64,000 nt of DNA, taken from the NCBI RefSeq assembly GCF_900178525.1, contig NZ_FXDJ01000009.1, positions 310,001-374,000 of the forward strand, read 5' to 3'. Shown here piece by piece: positions 32,164 through 40,921 of this stretch. How positions within the stretch are numbered: position 1 is the stretch's first letter; each line of letters opens with the position of its first letter. The position numbers and the translations under genes are program-made. The notes under the pieces are model-generated. The model was not told the DNA's origin. It made no database searches and saw only the letters and a program-made list of their open reading frames with translations. The DNA comes from Massilibacteroides vaginae (lineage in GTDB: Bacteria; Bacteroidota; Bacteroidia; Bacteroidales; Tannerellaceae).

Positions 32164-33576
32164 CTAACTATTCTTTTGTTTAAGGTCATCCAACTCTTTA
32201 AGATATGGGCCATATAGGTTCAATTCGTTAAGAGCAAGCCTGAATACTATACCGTTAATAGGGGGTGGAGTAAATTTTTCAAGATTGTCGCACTCAGGAT
32301 CGCCGTCAGGGAAGCTATATTTTGCTTTCTGGTGTGCAGGTCTTGATGCGATTCGGTTTGTCCTTATACTTTCAAAAATTTCATAGGTAGCCAATATCAA
32401 TACGGTAGCTTCACCGAAAGTGGTCAATTTATCAATATAAAAAAACTGCTTGTCTTTTAGTATAACAGGAGGTGTAAAAAGGTTTATTATTCTTGAAAGT
32501 TCAAGAAGAAACTTTTGTTTGTAACTAATAGTATCCTTACCGTTGGCAAAGAAGGGTCTAACAAAATAAAAGAAGTCATTTTCTTTTAGTTTTTGTGCCA
32601 TATAAAATTTATCGTAATAATATTTCAATGCCTGTGAGATATGTATACGTCCTTGTTCGTATGTTAGATCGGCAAAGTCCTTAATGTTTTTAAGAACATC
32701 ATTGTACTGAGGTACTTCTAAAAAATTAGTAAGCAAATATATTTCGGGATTCTCCTGAAATTGTTCATAGCCACCATCTTTTAATTTTTCAAGTATATCA
32801 ATTAAAATCACTGGCGGGTTTGATGAGTTCAAGGCAAAGTATGCAATAAGAATTTTCTCAAATGCCGGGGCCCTTTTAATCCCGTAAAACGAAAGCAATT
32901 CATCAAAGAAACCATAAGGATAAAAGGGTCTTCGACTAAGCATACTTGGGTTAATATCCGATAAATTGTTCTCATACATATACTCGTCAATTGTAGAACT
33001 CAGAAACTCATCAATAGCACCAAATGTTAAGTAAAAGCTATTAATATTAATAAGTTCTGTTGTATATATCTTAATCAGAATCCTCGCTCCACTATACTTA
33101 ACACCATTTACAACGACTTCCATTGGTTTTTCGGTTCGTTCTATCGATGCTATACCAAATTTTTTACTAGGCGTTTTATCAGTTTCTTCGACCACATTAT
33201 AGTCAATATCATCCTCATTCAATATGGCTGTTATCTCGTTCCAATAATCTACCATATTCTTACAGCTTTCAAAGGTGTTACTGTTTATTGGATAAGCGTT
33301 AAGCCCTTCTTTTGACGTCAAGATGGTTGATGCTCGGAACCTATCACAAAAATTAAGGTTAAATTGACGTATTCCAGAGAATGTAGCAATGTTGGTAAGG
33401 TAGTGGTAGTATTCATGAATGAATATAGATTGCTCTTGACCGATTTGTAGGTCAGTTATAAAAGTGGTTAAGTTATCAATATCAAATCCATCTAGGCAGA
33501 TATAAAATCTGTCAGGGTAGTATTTTATTTTAGTCAAGTCAATTTCTGCCATTTTATAAGGATTTTTTAACGACAC
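32164..33576 (-). CDS. Putative HExxH metalloprotease-like protein
   Basis: A 470-aa protein with a zincin-type motif HEYYHYL (His54, Glu55, His58) in SIFIHEYYHYLTNIATFSG. A possible third ligand lies in AIDEFLSSTIDEYMYENN. No signal peptide or membrane segment is present, so it should act in the cytoplasm. The start may be the Met at residue 9 (MAEIDLTKI). No named family is recognised. Its tight coupling to the DUF4238 gene suggests a two-protein module, perhaps toxin/protease or defence, but this is inference. Confidence 0.6.
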   Translation of the reverse strand: MSLKNPYKMAEIDLTKIKYYPDRFYICLDGFDIDNLTTFITDLQIGQEQSIFIHEYYHYLTNIATFSGIRQFNLNFCDRFRASTILTSKEGLNAYPINSNTFESCKNMVDYWNEITAILNEDDIDYNVVEETDKTPSKKFGIASIERTEKPMEVVVNGVKYSGARILIKIYTTELININSFYLTFGAIDEFLSSTIDEYMYENNLSDINPSMLSRRPFYPYGFFDELLSFYGIKRAPAFEKILIAYFALNSSNPPVILIDILEKLKDGGYEQFQENPEIYLLTNFLEVPQYNDVLKNIKDFADLTYEQGRIHISQALKYYYDKFYMAQKLKENDFFYFVRPFFANGKDTISYKQKFLLELSRIINLFTPPVILKDKQFFYIDKLTTFGEATVLILATYEIFESIRTNRIASRPAHQKAKYSFPDGDPECDNLEKFTPPPINGIVFRLALNELNLYGPYLKELDDLKQKNS

Positions 33577-33644
33577 TATAGGTCAAGTTTGTTTTGTAAA
33601 TATAAAAAATAACAGGTGGCTTTAATTTGCATAAAGAGGTAAAT

Positions 33645-33674
33645 AAAAAAGCAGAATTATAAAATCCTGCTTTT
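33645..33674 (-). terminator. Rho-independent terminator after the integrase
   Basis: On the minus strand AAAAGCAG pairs with CTGCTTTTTT across an AT-rich loop, giving a T-run of six directly after the stem. Confidence 0.78.
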
Positions 33675-33691
33675 CAATAAATATTACACCA

Positions 33692-35002
33692 TTAAGTGAC
33701 CAGTTCTAATTCATCTTCAACTATTATGAAATCGGGCTGTGAAGGCGTATCTGGTTCCATTGAAATGAATGCTGTTTCCAGAGAAGCAAATTTCGGAGAA
33801 ACCAAATCCATATCCTTGCTGATCTTCTGACTTGTAATCTTAGCATAAATCTGAGTGGTAGAAATATTCTTATGTCCCATCATCTTACTAAGGCTTTCAA
33901 GAGGTACTCCCTCTGTTAAAAACATTGTTGCAAAAGTATGTCGTGCCGTATGGAACGTCACTTTTTGTTCAGTGACAATTTCAGCTTCTTCAATCAGTTT
34001 AGCTACATGATTATTACATGTTGCATTGGATGGAACTGGAAATATGAAATCATTTCTTGTAATACCTCTGTATTTTTCAATGATCCGTTTGGGAATTTCC
34101 ATCAAACGAACATTTGATGCAACATCCGATTTCTTTCTTCGGCTGATAATCCATTGATGACCGTCAAAGAAGGATTGAATGTTGCTCCACTTTAGCTTTT
34201 TAACGTCAATGTAAGACAACCCTGTAAAGCAACTAAAAATGAAAATGTCTTTAACCAGTTCATATTTCGGCTTAGAGGGTTTTAAGAATAACAATTTTTC
34301 CACAGCCTCCTTCAAAAGATAGCTACGATCAGTTTCCTGCATGCTTATTTCGTAATCCTCAAATGGATTTTGACGTATCAATCCTTTTTTAATAGCTAGG
34401 TCAGCTAAAGCTATAACAGGCATTGTATAAACCCATACCGTATTGTGTGTACATTCTTTATCAATGCGAAGGAAAAAATCGAACTCCCTGATAAAATCAG
34501 ATGTAAGCTCACGAAAAGCCATATCATCCCGATGATACCTAGCTTTTATAAATTCCGTCAGATGATTGAAAACAACTTTGTACTTATAATAAGTGTTTGA
34601 CGAGCGCTTACCTTTTGCCACCATTTTTTCAAAATCCTCATTTTGTTCTTTGAAAACTTTGAGTACTGCATCATCCATCACACCGACACCTAAAAAAGAG
34701 AGCTTAACTTTCTGTGAAGTAGCAAAACCTTCATCTTTAAGCATATCATCATAAATCTTATTGATACGTACACGAATTTTATCCAATTTTTGATTGGTAG
34801 TTAGTGCTGTTGTGCTTTTTCCCTGTACGCGTCCGTGTTTTAAATCCCAAGTATTGGGATCAATTTCCAGTTTGGTTCCAAAAGTTTTTGGTGTACCATC
34901 AATAGTAATACGTCCCATTACAGGTACATTACCATTTTTTTTGGGTTCATTTTTCTTCAAGTAAAACAATAGCTTGAAAGTGGATCTTTTAACTGTCTCC
35001 AT
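33692..35002 (-). CDS. int: Tyrosine recombinase (IntDOT-type ICE integrase)
   Basis: A 436-aa integrase. The N-terminal arm-binding domain (TFKLLFYLKKNEPKKNGNVP) is followed by a SAM-like core-binding domain (FNHLTEFIKARYHRDDMAFR) and the catalytic domain. That domain has Lys in IISRRKKSDVAS, HTARHTFATMF (HxxR), MMGHKNISTTQIYAKI (His and nucleophile Tyr). The first catalytic Arg is missing: the motif reads CFTGLSYIDVKKLKW with Ser, as known for IntDOT relatives. It would integrate and excise the element. It is the last ICE gene before the chromosomal junction. Confidence 0.94.
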   Translation of the reverse strand: METVKRSTFKLLFYLKKNEPKKNGNVPVMGRITIDGTPKTFGTKLEIDPNTWDLKHGRVQGKSTTALTTNQKLDKIRVRINKIYDDMLKDEGFATSQKVKLSFLGVGVMDDAVLKVFKEQNEDFEKMVAKGKRSSNTYYKYKVVFNHLTEFIKARYHRDDMAFRELTSDFIREFDFFLRIDKECTHNTVWVYTMPVIALADLAIKKGLIRQNPFEDYEISMQETDRSYLLKEAVEKLLFLKPSKPKYELVKDIFIFSCFTGLSYIDVKKLKWSNIQSFFDGHQWIISRRKKSDVASNVRLMEIPKRIIEKYRGITRNDFIFPVPSNATCNNHVAKLIEEAEIVTEQKVTFHTARHTFATMFLTEGVPLESLSKMMGHKNISTTQIYAKITSQKISKDMDLVSPKFASLETAFISMEPDTPSQPDFIIVEDELELVT

Positions 35003-35239
35003 AACTCAAAATTTTAATGTTTAAAATTAAATTTTAGCGAGTTACAAGGAAAGATAAAAAAGAGTGCAAAATGCTGAAATATAGCTAATTATACTATCTT
35101 GTACAATCCAAAACAGGTAATGATTTAGTAACCTATCTCTGTCTTTTTAAGCCCAAAACCTGATGTACACTACCTTCCAAATTCAGACCGTCAATTTATA
35201 AACTACTGCATAGTAACGGTTTTAACCGTTTTTCTTAAT

Positions 35240-35285
35240 TTTACTTTTGTTCAATCTTTTTTCATAAAAAAATGAAGAAATATGG
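35240..35285. other. Probable ICE-chromosome junction (attachment site, right end)
   Basis: The DUF3868 reading frame of the chromosomal locus stays normal up to SNCESIFL (about 35,276) and then turns into HFFMKKD and a stop, in AT-rich sequence with TTTTTTCAT/ATGAAAAAA palindromic character. The integrase lies 240 bp away. The exact crossover and the core repeat cannot be defined without the other end. Confidence 0.6.
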
Positions 35286-35460
35286 ATTCACAGTTAGATA
35301 TGGCTTGCTTATCGGTGGTGATTTTGTAGTTTAAAACAACGGCATCACTTACTTTCTCAAAACGGTTTACCTGGATATCAATACCTTTTTCGTTCTGTTG
35401 GGCAGATATGCTTGGGTTCAGCAACACAAGCAAAACAATTATACTTGTTATACTTTTCAT
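35251..35460 (-). pseudogene. DUF3868 protein, truncated by ICE insertion
   Basis: The first 60 or so codons of a DUF3868 protein. The signal peptide MKSITSIIVLLVLLNPSISA is followed by KGIDIQVNRFEKVSDAVVLN and YKITTDKQAISNCESIFL. After that the frame is foreign (HFFMKKD) and ends. DUF3868 proteins are normally several hundred residues and are encoded after DUF3575 in Bacteroidales fimbria (Mfa/FimA-like) loci, exactly the order here. The missing C-terminal part should lie at the other end of the ICE, outside the window. Confidence 0.75.
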
Positions 35461-35492
35461 TCTCTATTAAAATAAAGTGTTTATAATCCGGT

Positions 35493-36086
35493 TTACTTAA
35501 TGATATAGATCAAGGATAATCCGAGTTTCGTAGGCCCTACATAGTGCCTGTTTTTTTCGTAAAGTTTTTCACCACAGGTTCTGCAATCGTATGCGTCATA
35601 ATCTAAATAAGCATAGCCGATTCCTATTGTAGCTTCCAGATTCCATCTGGGAGCCAAATACCATTGGTAGCCATAGCTAATACCTAAGCCCAATAAATTA
35701 CCTTGATACCGCGTATCCTCCAGTTTCTGTTTCGAAACGAGAGGAAGCTTGATTCCTCCGATATTGTAGTGCGAATACATTGCGTGAACGCCCCAGAAAT
35801 GCCCGTTGAAAGGCTCACACACCCAGTAGCGAAGCTCCGGCTGGATCATTACATGTTTGAACTTTTTATTATCGGAAAAAGTCCATGGATTATAATTGGC
35901 GGAAATATCTAAAGTATACTGTCCTCCAACTTTAATTTCTGCTCCTAAGTTCAGACTCGTTGTTGCATCGTAAATCAAATTAGTTTTCATACCTAAGGAT
36001 GATGTTAATGGTTCAAATGCTTTTGGTTCCTGAGAATAAGCTTGGAAAATAGAAAGGATCGAAAAAACGAATATTAAATGTCGCAT
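35493..36086 (-). CDS. DUF3575 outer-membrane-type protein
   Basis: A 197-aa exported protein. The signal peptide MRHLIFVFSILSIFQAYS precedes a beta-barrel-like domain: SLGMKTNLIYDATTSLNLG, WTFSDNKKFKHVMIQPELRYW, WNLEATIGIGYAYLDYDAYD and C-terminal LGLSLIYIIK. The ATG at 36086 is used because it gives the signal peptide; 30 upstream codons are Ile/Asn-rich. DUF3575 proteins accompany fimbrial or surface-assembly operons in Bacteroidales. It is followed by the truncated DUF3868 gene, so the operon is broken by the ICE. Confidence 0.87.
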   Translation of the reverse strand: MRHLIFVFSILSIFQAYSQEPKAFEPLTSSLGMKTNLIYDATTSLNLGAEIKVGGQYTLDISANYNPWTFSDNKKFKHVMIQPELRYWVCEPFNGHFWGVHAMYSHYNIGGIKLPLVSKQKLEDTRYQGNLLGLGISYGYQWYLAPRWNLEATIGIGYAYLDYDAYDCRTCGEKLYEKNRHYVGPTKLGLSLIYIIK

Positions 36087-36134
36087 TCTATTATGGTTTA
36101 TAATTAAATTGATAAAGTGTAAAATATTATTTTG

Positions 36135-36142
36135 CAAATATA
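36135..36142 (-). promoter_or_regulatory. Possible -7 element of the DUF3575 operon
   Basis: TATATTTG on the minus strand, 49 bp upstream of the DUF3575 ATG. TTTG boxes lie 14 and 25 bp further upstream, neither at ideal spacing. Confidence 0.4.
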
Positions 36143-36514
36143 TCTGATATTTAAAACAAATAAACACCAAAAACACCTACCAAAAGGTCATAGTTATATA
36201 GCATATCTTTTTAAAGTCTGTTTATCAGCTATTTACAATACATATAGCATCGTTTTTATTATACTTTATCAGTTCATAAATTCGATGATGTATCTATATT
36301 GTATCCTAATATTTTGCTATATATATATTATTTACAACCTTGTTTTACAATTACTTATATATTTTAACACATAATTTATACCCTAACACCCCTTTTATGG
36401 ATAAATAAAAACAGCTAATATAACTGTAAAAAAAGAATGATTATTAGTGCTTTTTCCCAATCAATCTCACTTAAAAAGTATTCAATTATTAAAAAAGAAA
36501 ATCAATTATTTTTT
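36143..36514. other. AT-rich divergent intergenic region
   Basis: Separates the leftward DUF3575 gene from the rightward membrane regulator. Nothing is recognisable except very high AT content. ORFs in it are Tyr/Ile/Phe-rich by composition and not credible. Confidence 0.5.
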
Positions 36515-38116
36515 ATGAAAGAGATAATTTTAATATTTTCCCTCCTTTTTTTCATACCTTCCGTAAAAGCAGCAACTATCGACTCGTTATTATATGAGTT
36601 AGACCTTTCAATACAAGAAAGACCTGCTTCTTTTGAGCAAAAAGAGAATACAATCAAACAACTTAAGGAGGATTTATCTAATTCGTCCTCCGATGAGGAT
36701 AGGTATACATTATTAAGAACGATTACAAATGAGTATAGTTTTTACAAGATAGACTCTGCTGTTTATTATTCAGACCAATGTATCAGCATGGCCACTAAAT
36801 TAAACAAGGAAGACAATATTACTGAGTTACAGTTGGACAGGATCTATTACTACAGCTTCCTGCGTTTATTTCATGAATCTTTTGAAAAAATGGAAGCAAT
36901 GGATTATGAGGCACTTCCGGTCTTTCTGAAAAAAAAATACCTGAAAACAATGATTCTTACCTATTATAATAAAGTAAGAGGATTGGAGAGTGCATATTCA
37001 CGCGGATTTTACAATTCGGAAATCATGAAATACTGTGCCATGTATTTAGCTATCGAACCTAATGAAACAATTGATCGTTTAAGAATAAAGGCATATACCT
37101 ATTATCTTCAAGAGGATTATGAAGCATCGGAAACATTTATAAAACAGATTCTGAAAAAAAAGGACTTGTCTATTTATGAACGGGTGGAGATGTTAAATCA
37201 TTTGAACGAATTATATAATGAATTAGGTAAAGAGTATAATAATGAGGCAAAAAAGGTATTGGTAGAAGCGGCTATATTGTCTAACAAATACGCCATTACC
37301 AAAAATCCGCCTTTATTAGAGCTGGCTCTGCTAATTTCCGAAGACGATTACAATCGGGCGCACGACTATATCGATATCGCGATGAAAGATGCTTCTGTTT
37401 TCAGCATCGATCATAAAATTGGCGTAAGAGAGAAAACATACAATGAAATACAAGACATTTACTATAACAAAATAAATGAGCAAAGAAATGTTTTCCAAGT
37501 AGTTTTAGTTATCATCTGCATTTTAAGTATTATCACTTTGTTTTTCCTCGTTATAACGATCAAGTCTAACAATACGTTGCGAAAAACACGTGAAAAACTG
37601 GTTAATGCCAACGACAACCTGAAAGAATCCAACCGTATTAAAGAAGTTTACTTCAGTTATTATTTAAATCAGTACTCAAATTATATTGATAAAATAACAG
37701 AATATCAAAGACATATCGTGCGGTTGATCAATGCCGGACATTCAACCGATGTAATAAAAAAAGAAGCATTATCTTCGATGAACACCAAAAGTGACCTGAA
37801 TGATTTTTATAGCGATTTCGATAAGTCCGTTTTAGAGCTATTCCCCTCTTTCATTCAAAAGGTGAACGAGCTACTGCGACCCGACGAAGCGTATAAAATC
37901 CGGAGCAACCCCAAAGACACGAATAGCAGGCTGAATACCGAATTAAGGATTTTAGCTCTTTTAAGATTGGGTATATGCGATAACAAAGAGATTGCTTCTT
38001 TCTTTAGATTTACGGTACAAACGGTATACAACTACAGAAGTAAAGCAAAAATGCGGGCAATCGATGATGCTTCTTTTGAAGAGAATATTAAAAACATTTG
38101 CAATGATGGGTTGTAA
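36515..38116 (+). CDS. DUF6377-like membrane regulator with C-terminal HTH
   Basis: A 533-aa protein. The signal peptide MKEIILIFSLLFFIPSVKAA leads to an alpha-helical TPR-like sensor region (residues about 25-325), one membrane segment (VVLVIICILSIITLFFLVIT, about 356-375), a coiled coil (KTREKLVNANDNLKESN) and a DUF6377-type cytoplasmic part. It ends in an HTH of the LuxR-like kind: LRILALLRLGICDNKEIASF then FTVQTVYNYRSKAKMRA. It probably senses a periplasmic signal and regulates the adjacent fimbria or surface genes directly from the membrane. The ATG at 36515 gives the signal peptide. Confidence 0.84.
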   Translation: MKEIILIFSLLFFIPSVKAATIDSLLYELDLSIQERPASFEQKENTIKQLKEDLSNSSSDEDRYTLLRTITNEYSFYKIDSAVYYSDQCISMATKLNKEDNITELQLDRIYYYSFLRLFHESFEKMEAMDYEALPVFLKKKYLKTMILTYYNKVRGLESAYSRGFYNSEIMKYCAMYLAIEPNETIDRLRIKAYTYYLQEDYEASETFIKQILKKKDLSIYERVEMLNHLNELYNELGKEYNNEAKKVLVEAAILSNKYAITKNPPLLELALLISEDDYNRAHDYIDIAMKDASVFSIDHKIGVREKTYNEIQDIYYNKINEQRNVFQVVLVIICILSIITLFFLVITIKSNNTLRKTREKLVNANDNLKESNRIKEVYFSYYLNQYSNYIDKITEYQRHIVRLINAGHSTDVIKKEALSSMNTKSDLNDFYSDFDKSVLELFPSFIQKVNELLRPDEAYKIRSNPKDTNSRLNTELRILALLRLGICDNKEIASFFRFTVQTVYNYRSKAKMRAIDDASFEENIKNICNDGL

Positions 38117-38294
38117 AAAAGGTGAATATTCGATCTTGACAACCATAAATATGGGTATACAACGCTATTACCAACGTTTGTTAGCCTAACAACAAAGTTT
38201 GCAAGAAGTTTGAATTTCAATACCTACAATCCCAAAAAGGCTAATTTCAAGGCTGAGGCGCCAATTAAAAGCAAAAGAAAACGATTGAATAAGA

Positions 38295-38302
38295 TATCTT
38301 TG
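38295..38302 (+). promoter_or_regulatory. -7 element of candidate sRNA
   Basis: TATCTTTG matches TAnnTTTG exactly. A matching -33 TTTG is not present at the expected distance, so promoter strength is uncertain. A start near 38,309 would lead into the hairpin-rich segment. Confidence 0.5.
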
Positions 38303-38305
38303 TAA

Positions 38306-38464
38306 CAATTGAGAACAAGTGAGTAAAATTGAGACTGCGGTTGTCGCGAGACAATTTATCTCAGTAAATAGATTTCTTACAAATAAGAAATTTAATCAAG
38401 TCAAATAGTTTAATCAGAGTTTGAATTACGTTGGTTGTGAAACCGGCGTAATTTTTTTTTATCC
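38306..38464 (+). ncRNA. Candidate small RNA with three hairpins and a terminator
   Basis: A TGAGA...TCTCA arm (38330/38359) encloses TTGTC-GCGA-GACAA (38341-38354), a GNRA tetraloop. Next comes ATTTCTTA-CAAA-TAAGAAAT (38372-38391), then the terminator hairpin AATTACG...CGTAATT (38424-38453) with GGTT/AACC inside and ten T residues. No ORF fits. It lies between the membrane regulator and the rml genes; the latter begin 240 bp further on, so it could instead be a terminated leader. Confidence 0.6.
38424..38462 (+). terminator. Strong Rho-independent terminator (end of candidate sRNA)
   Basis: Stem AATTACGTTGGTT / AACCGGCGTAATT with a short loop, followed by about ten T residues. Confidence 0.9.
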
Positions 38465-38530
38465 CTCAAAAACAGCATTTTTTACCCCCAAAAAACAGCA
38501 TTTCTACATCGCTGATAATCAGCCACATAA

Positions 38531-38602
38531 AAAGCCCAAAAACATAAAGGTTATTTTTCGAAAAATAAAGGATATATTTTGAAAAATAAAGGATATATTT
38601 TT
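38531..38602. repeat. AT-rich box array upstream of rmlC
   Basis: Three boxes of the pattern ATAAAGGwTAT occur in tandem (AACATAAAGGTTATTTTTCG, GAAAAATAAAGGATATATTT twice). The same box recurs at 47428-47490 and 57014-57133 in inverted arrangements. Confidence 0.7.
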
Positions 38603-38701
38603 TTTTATATAGTATTCAAAAAAAAGCTCGCCTTACATTTGCTTGCAGAAATCGCAAAAATGGGTTTACTTTGTTTATTGTACTATCCAAATTACAACTG
38701 T

Positions 38702-39259
38702 ATGAATTTTATCAAAACAGAAATACCGGACGTCTGGATTTTAGAGCCTAACGTATTTAAGGATACCCGGGGTTATTTTATGGAGGCGTTCAAGATGGAA
38801 GCGTTCAGCGAGCATATCGGCAACGTGAATTTCATTCAAGATAATGAGTCGTGCTCCACCAAAGGAGTTCTACGGGGGTTACACTACCAGTTGGCTCCTT
38901 ATTCGCAAGCGAAATTGGTGCGCGTGATAAAAGGGAATGTGCTGGATGTAGCCGTAGATATTAGAAAAGGCTCTCCTACCTTCGGCAAGCATATTGCTAT
39001 TGAACTTTCCGACAAAAACAAAAAACAGTTGTTTGTGCCCCGTGGGTTTGCGCACGGTTTTCAGGTGTTGAGCGATGAAGCCATATTTATGTATAAGGTA
39101 GACAATCCCTATACGCCATCGAGTGATCGCTCCATTCGCTTTGACGATCCGGAAATAAACATCCAATGGAGGCAATTTGATGATCTGTTGCCCGTTCTAT
39201 CAGATAAGGATAAGCATGCTCCTTTATTAAAAGAAGCTGAGATCAATTTCACGTATTAA
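38702..39259 (+). CDS. rfbC: dTDP-4-dehydrorhamnose 3,5-epimerase
   Basis: A 185-aa RmlC cupin that epimerises dTDP-4-keto-6-deoxyglucose at C3 and C5 on the way to dTDP-L-rhamnose. Conserved blocks: PNVFKDTRGYFMEAFK, QDNESCSTKGVLRGLHYQ (with catalytic His), DVAVDIRKGSPTFGKH and PRGFAHGFQVLSDEA. The ATG at 38702 gives the family N-terminus (MNFIKTEIPDVW); upstream in-frame codons lie in the AT-rich box region. It lies 11 bp before rmlB, and together they serve surface polysaccharide synthesis. Confidence 0.96.
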   Translation: MNFIKTEIPDVWILEPNVFKDTRGYFMEAFKMEAFSEHIGNVNFIQDNESCSTKGVLRGLHYQLAPYSQAKLVRVIKGNVLDVAVDIRKGSPTFGKHIAIELSDKNKKQLFVPRGFAHGFQVLSDEAIFMYKVDNPYTPSSDRSIRFDDPEINIQWRQFDDLLPVLSDKDKHAPLLKEAEINFTY

Positions 39260-39270
39260 ATTTAGAATCT

Positions 39271-40410
39271 ATGAAAACATACCTCGTAACCGGCGGAGCC
39301 GGATTTATCGGCGCTAATTTTGTAAAATATATGCTGTCTTCGTATAATGATGTAAAAATTGTTGTACTGGATTTGCTCACTTATGCAGGTAATTTAGGCA
39401 CGATCGCTACAGATATTGATAACGACCGCTGCTTGTTTGTGAAAGGGGATATTTGCGACAAGGCACTGGCCGATCAGCTTTTTGAAACGCACAAGTTTGA
39501 CTATGTGGTAAACTTCGCAGCCGAAAGCCATGTAGACAGGAGTATCGAAAATCCGCAATTGTTTTTAATTACCAATATCCTGGGCACACAAAATCTGCTG
39601 GACGCAGCGCGTAAAGCCTGGGTTACAGGGAAAGACGAAAACGGTTATCCTATCTGGCGTGAAGGGGTTCGCTTTCATCAGGTTTCGACCGACGAGGTAT
39701 ACGGCAGTCTGGGTGCGGAAGGATTCTTTCATGAAACTACCCCACTCGATCCGCGCAGCCCTTACAGTGCCTCTAAAACAAGCGCAGACTTGTTTGTTAA
39801 GGCTTATTTCGAAACCTACAAAATGCCGGTAACCACTACCCGTTGTTCAAATAATTACGGGCCTTTCCATTTCCCCGAAAAGTTAATCCCCCTGATTATA
39901 AAAAACATATTGGAAGGCAAACCCCTTCCGGTTTACGGAGATGGATCGAACGTAAGAGACTGGCTCTATGTGGAAGATCACTGCAAGGCAATCGACAAGG
40001 TGGTAAGAAACGGCAAAAACGGCGAAGTATATAATGTAGGCGGGCATAACGAAAAACAAAACATTGAGATCGTTAAACTCACCATTGCAACGATTCATAA
40101 AATGATGAGCGAAAAACCGGAGTTGCGAGCGGTGCTGAAAAAGAAAGAAACGGATAAAAACGGCGAAATAGCAATCGACTGGATCAATGACAGCTTAATC
40201 ACATTCGTGAAAGACCGGCTCGGGCACGACCACCGTTACGCGATAGACCCGACAAAGATCAGCACGGAATTAGGCTGGCTGCCGGAAACGTCTTTCGAAG
40301 TTGGTATTGTAAAAACAATAGAATGGTATCTCGCCAATCAGCAATGGGTAGCCGACATCACCGGAGGCGACTATATGAAGTATTACGAACAAATGTACAC
40401 CAATAGATAA
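39271..40410 (+). CDS. rfbB: dTDP-glucose 4,6-dehydratase
   Basis: A 379-aa SDR enzyme converting dTDP-glucose to the 4-keto-6-deoxy sugar, with bound NAD. It has the Rossmann loop VTGGAGFIGANFVKY (residues 6-20), NFAAESHVDRSIENP, the STDEVYGSLG Thr/Asp/Glu motif and the catalytic YSASKTSADLFV Tyr-Lys pair. WLYVEDHCKAIDKV follows. Directly downstream of rmlC. rmlA and rmlD are not in the window, so they must lie elsewhere. Confidence 0.97.
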   Translation: MKTYLVTGGAGFIGANFVKYMLSSYNDVKIVVLDLLTYAGNLGTIATDIDNDRCLFVKGDICDKALADQLFETHKFDYVVNFAAESHVDRSIENPQLFLITNILGTQNLLDAARKAWVTGKDENGYPIWREGVRFHQVSTDEVYGSLGAEGFFHETTPLDPRSPYSASKTSADLFVKAYFETYKMPVTTTRCSNNYGPFHFPEKLIPLIIKNILEGKPLPVYGDGSNVRDWLYVEDHCKAIDKVVRNGKNGEVYNVGGHNEKQNIEIVKLTIATIHKMMSEKPELRAVLKKKETDKNGEIAIDWINDSLITFVKDRLGHDHRYAIDPTKISTELGWLPETSFEVGIVKTIEWYLANQQWVADITGGDYMKYYEQMYTNR

Positions 40411-40413
40411 ACT

Positions 40414-40884
40414 ATGATAGAAGCGGCAACAGGCCTTAGCGACAACATTAAAGATCACGCCAACCCGGCCATGCATACGGCCGAACATATTCTGAACCAA
40501 ACCATGGTTCGTATGTTTGGCTGCCCTCGTTCCATGAACACGCATATCGAACGAAAGAAAAGCAAATGCGATTATCTCTTGTCCGAAGATCCGGGAGCAG
40601 CAAAGATGGCAGAAGTAGAACAAATCGTAAACGATGTGATAGATCGCCATCTACCCGTAACGGTTCATTTCATGACTAAAGAAGAAGCGGCAGCTATTGT
40701 TGATATGAACAAGCTGCCCGAAAATGTAGGTGATACATTAAGAATCATACGCGTGGGAGATTATGACGCTTGCGCATGTGTAGGCGCCCATGTAGAAAAC
40801 ACTTCTACCATCGGACATTTCAAGCTTCTAAACTGTGATTACACGCCGGGAAGGCTGCGTGTCCGATTCAAACTGGTGGAATAA
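40414..40884 (+). CDS. AlaX-like alanyl-tRNA editing domain protein
   Basis: A 156-aa trans-editing hydrolase of the ThrRS/AlaRS second-additional-domain family, which clears mischarged tRNA(Ala). The zinc ligands are visible: HTAEHILNQT (HxxxH) and CVGAHVENT (CxxxH), with GHFKLLN and GRLRVRFKL after. It starts 3 bp after rmlB, an unexpected but tight placement, so it is probably co-transcribed with the rml genes. The exact amino acid cleared cannot be told from sequence. Confidence 0.85.
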   Translation: MIEAATGLSDNIKDHANPAMHTAEHILNQTMVRMFGCPRSMNTHIERKKSKCDYLLSEDPGAAKMAEVEQIVNDVIDRHLPVTVHFMTKEEAAAIVDMNKLPENVGDTLRIIRVGDYDACACVGAHVENTSTIGHFKLLNCDYTPGRLRVRFKLVE

Positions 40885-40921
40885 TTACCGGAAAAGGAAT
40901 TTCGGATTGGATATTTTTATG

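Noticed and set aside
33692-35002. tRNA gene as the ICE target
   Set aside because: No cloverleaf was found beside the integrase; the broken DUF3868 frame explains the junction better.
36132-36374. 80-codon ORF in the AT-rich gap before the membrane regulator
   Set aside because: Composed almost only of Tyr, Ile, Leu and Phe, as expected from random AT-rich DNA.
38579-38701. N-terminal extension of RmlC
   Set aside because: The extra 41 codons run through AT-rich box repeats; the ATG at 38702 gives the family N-terminus.
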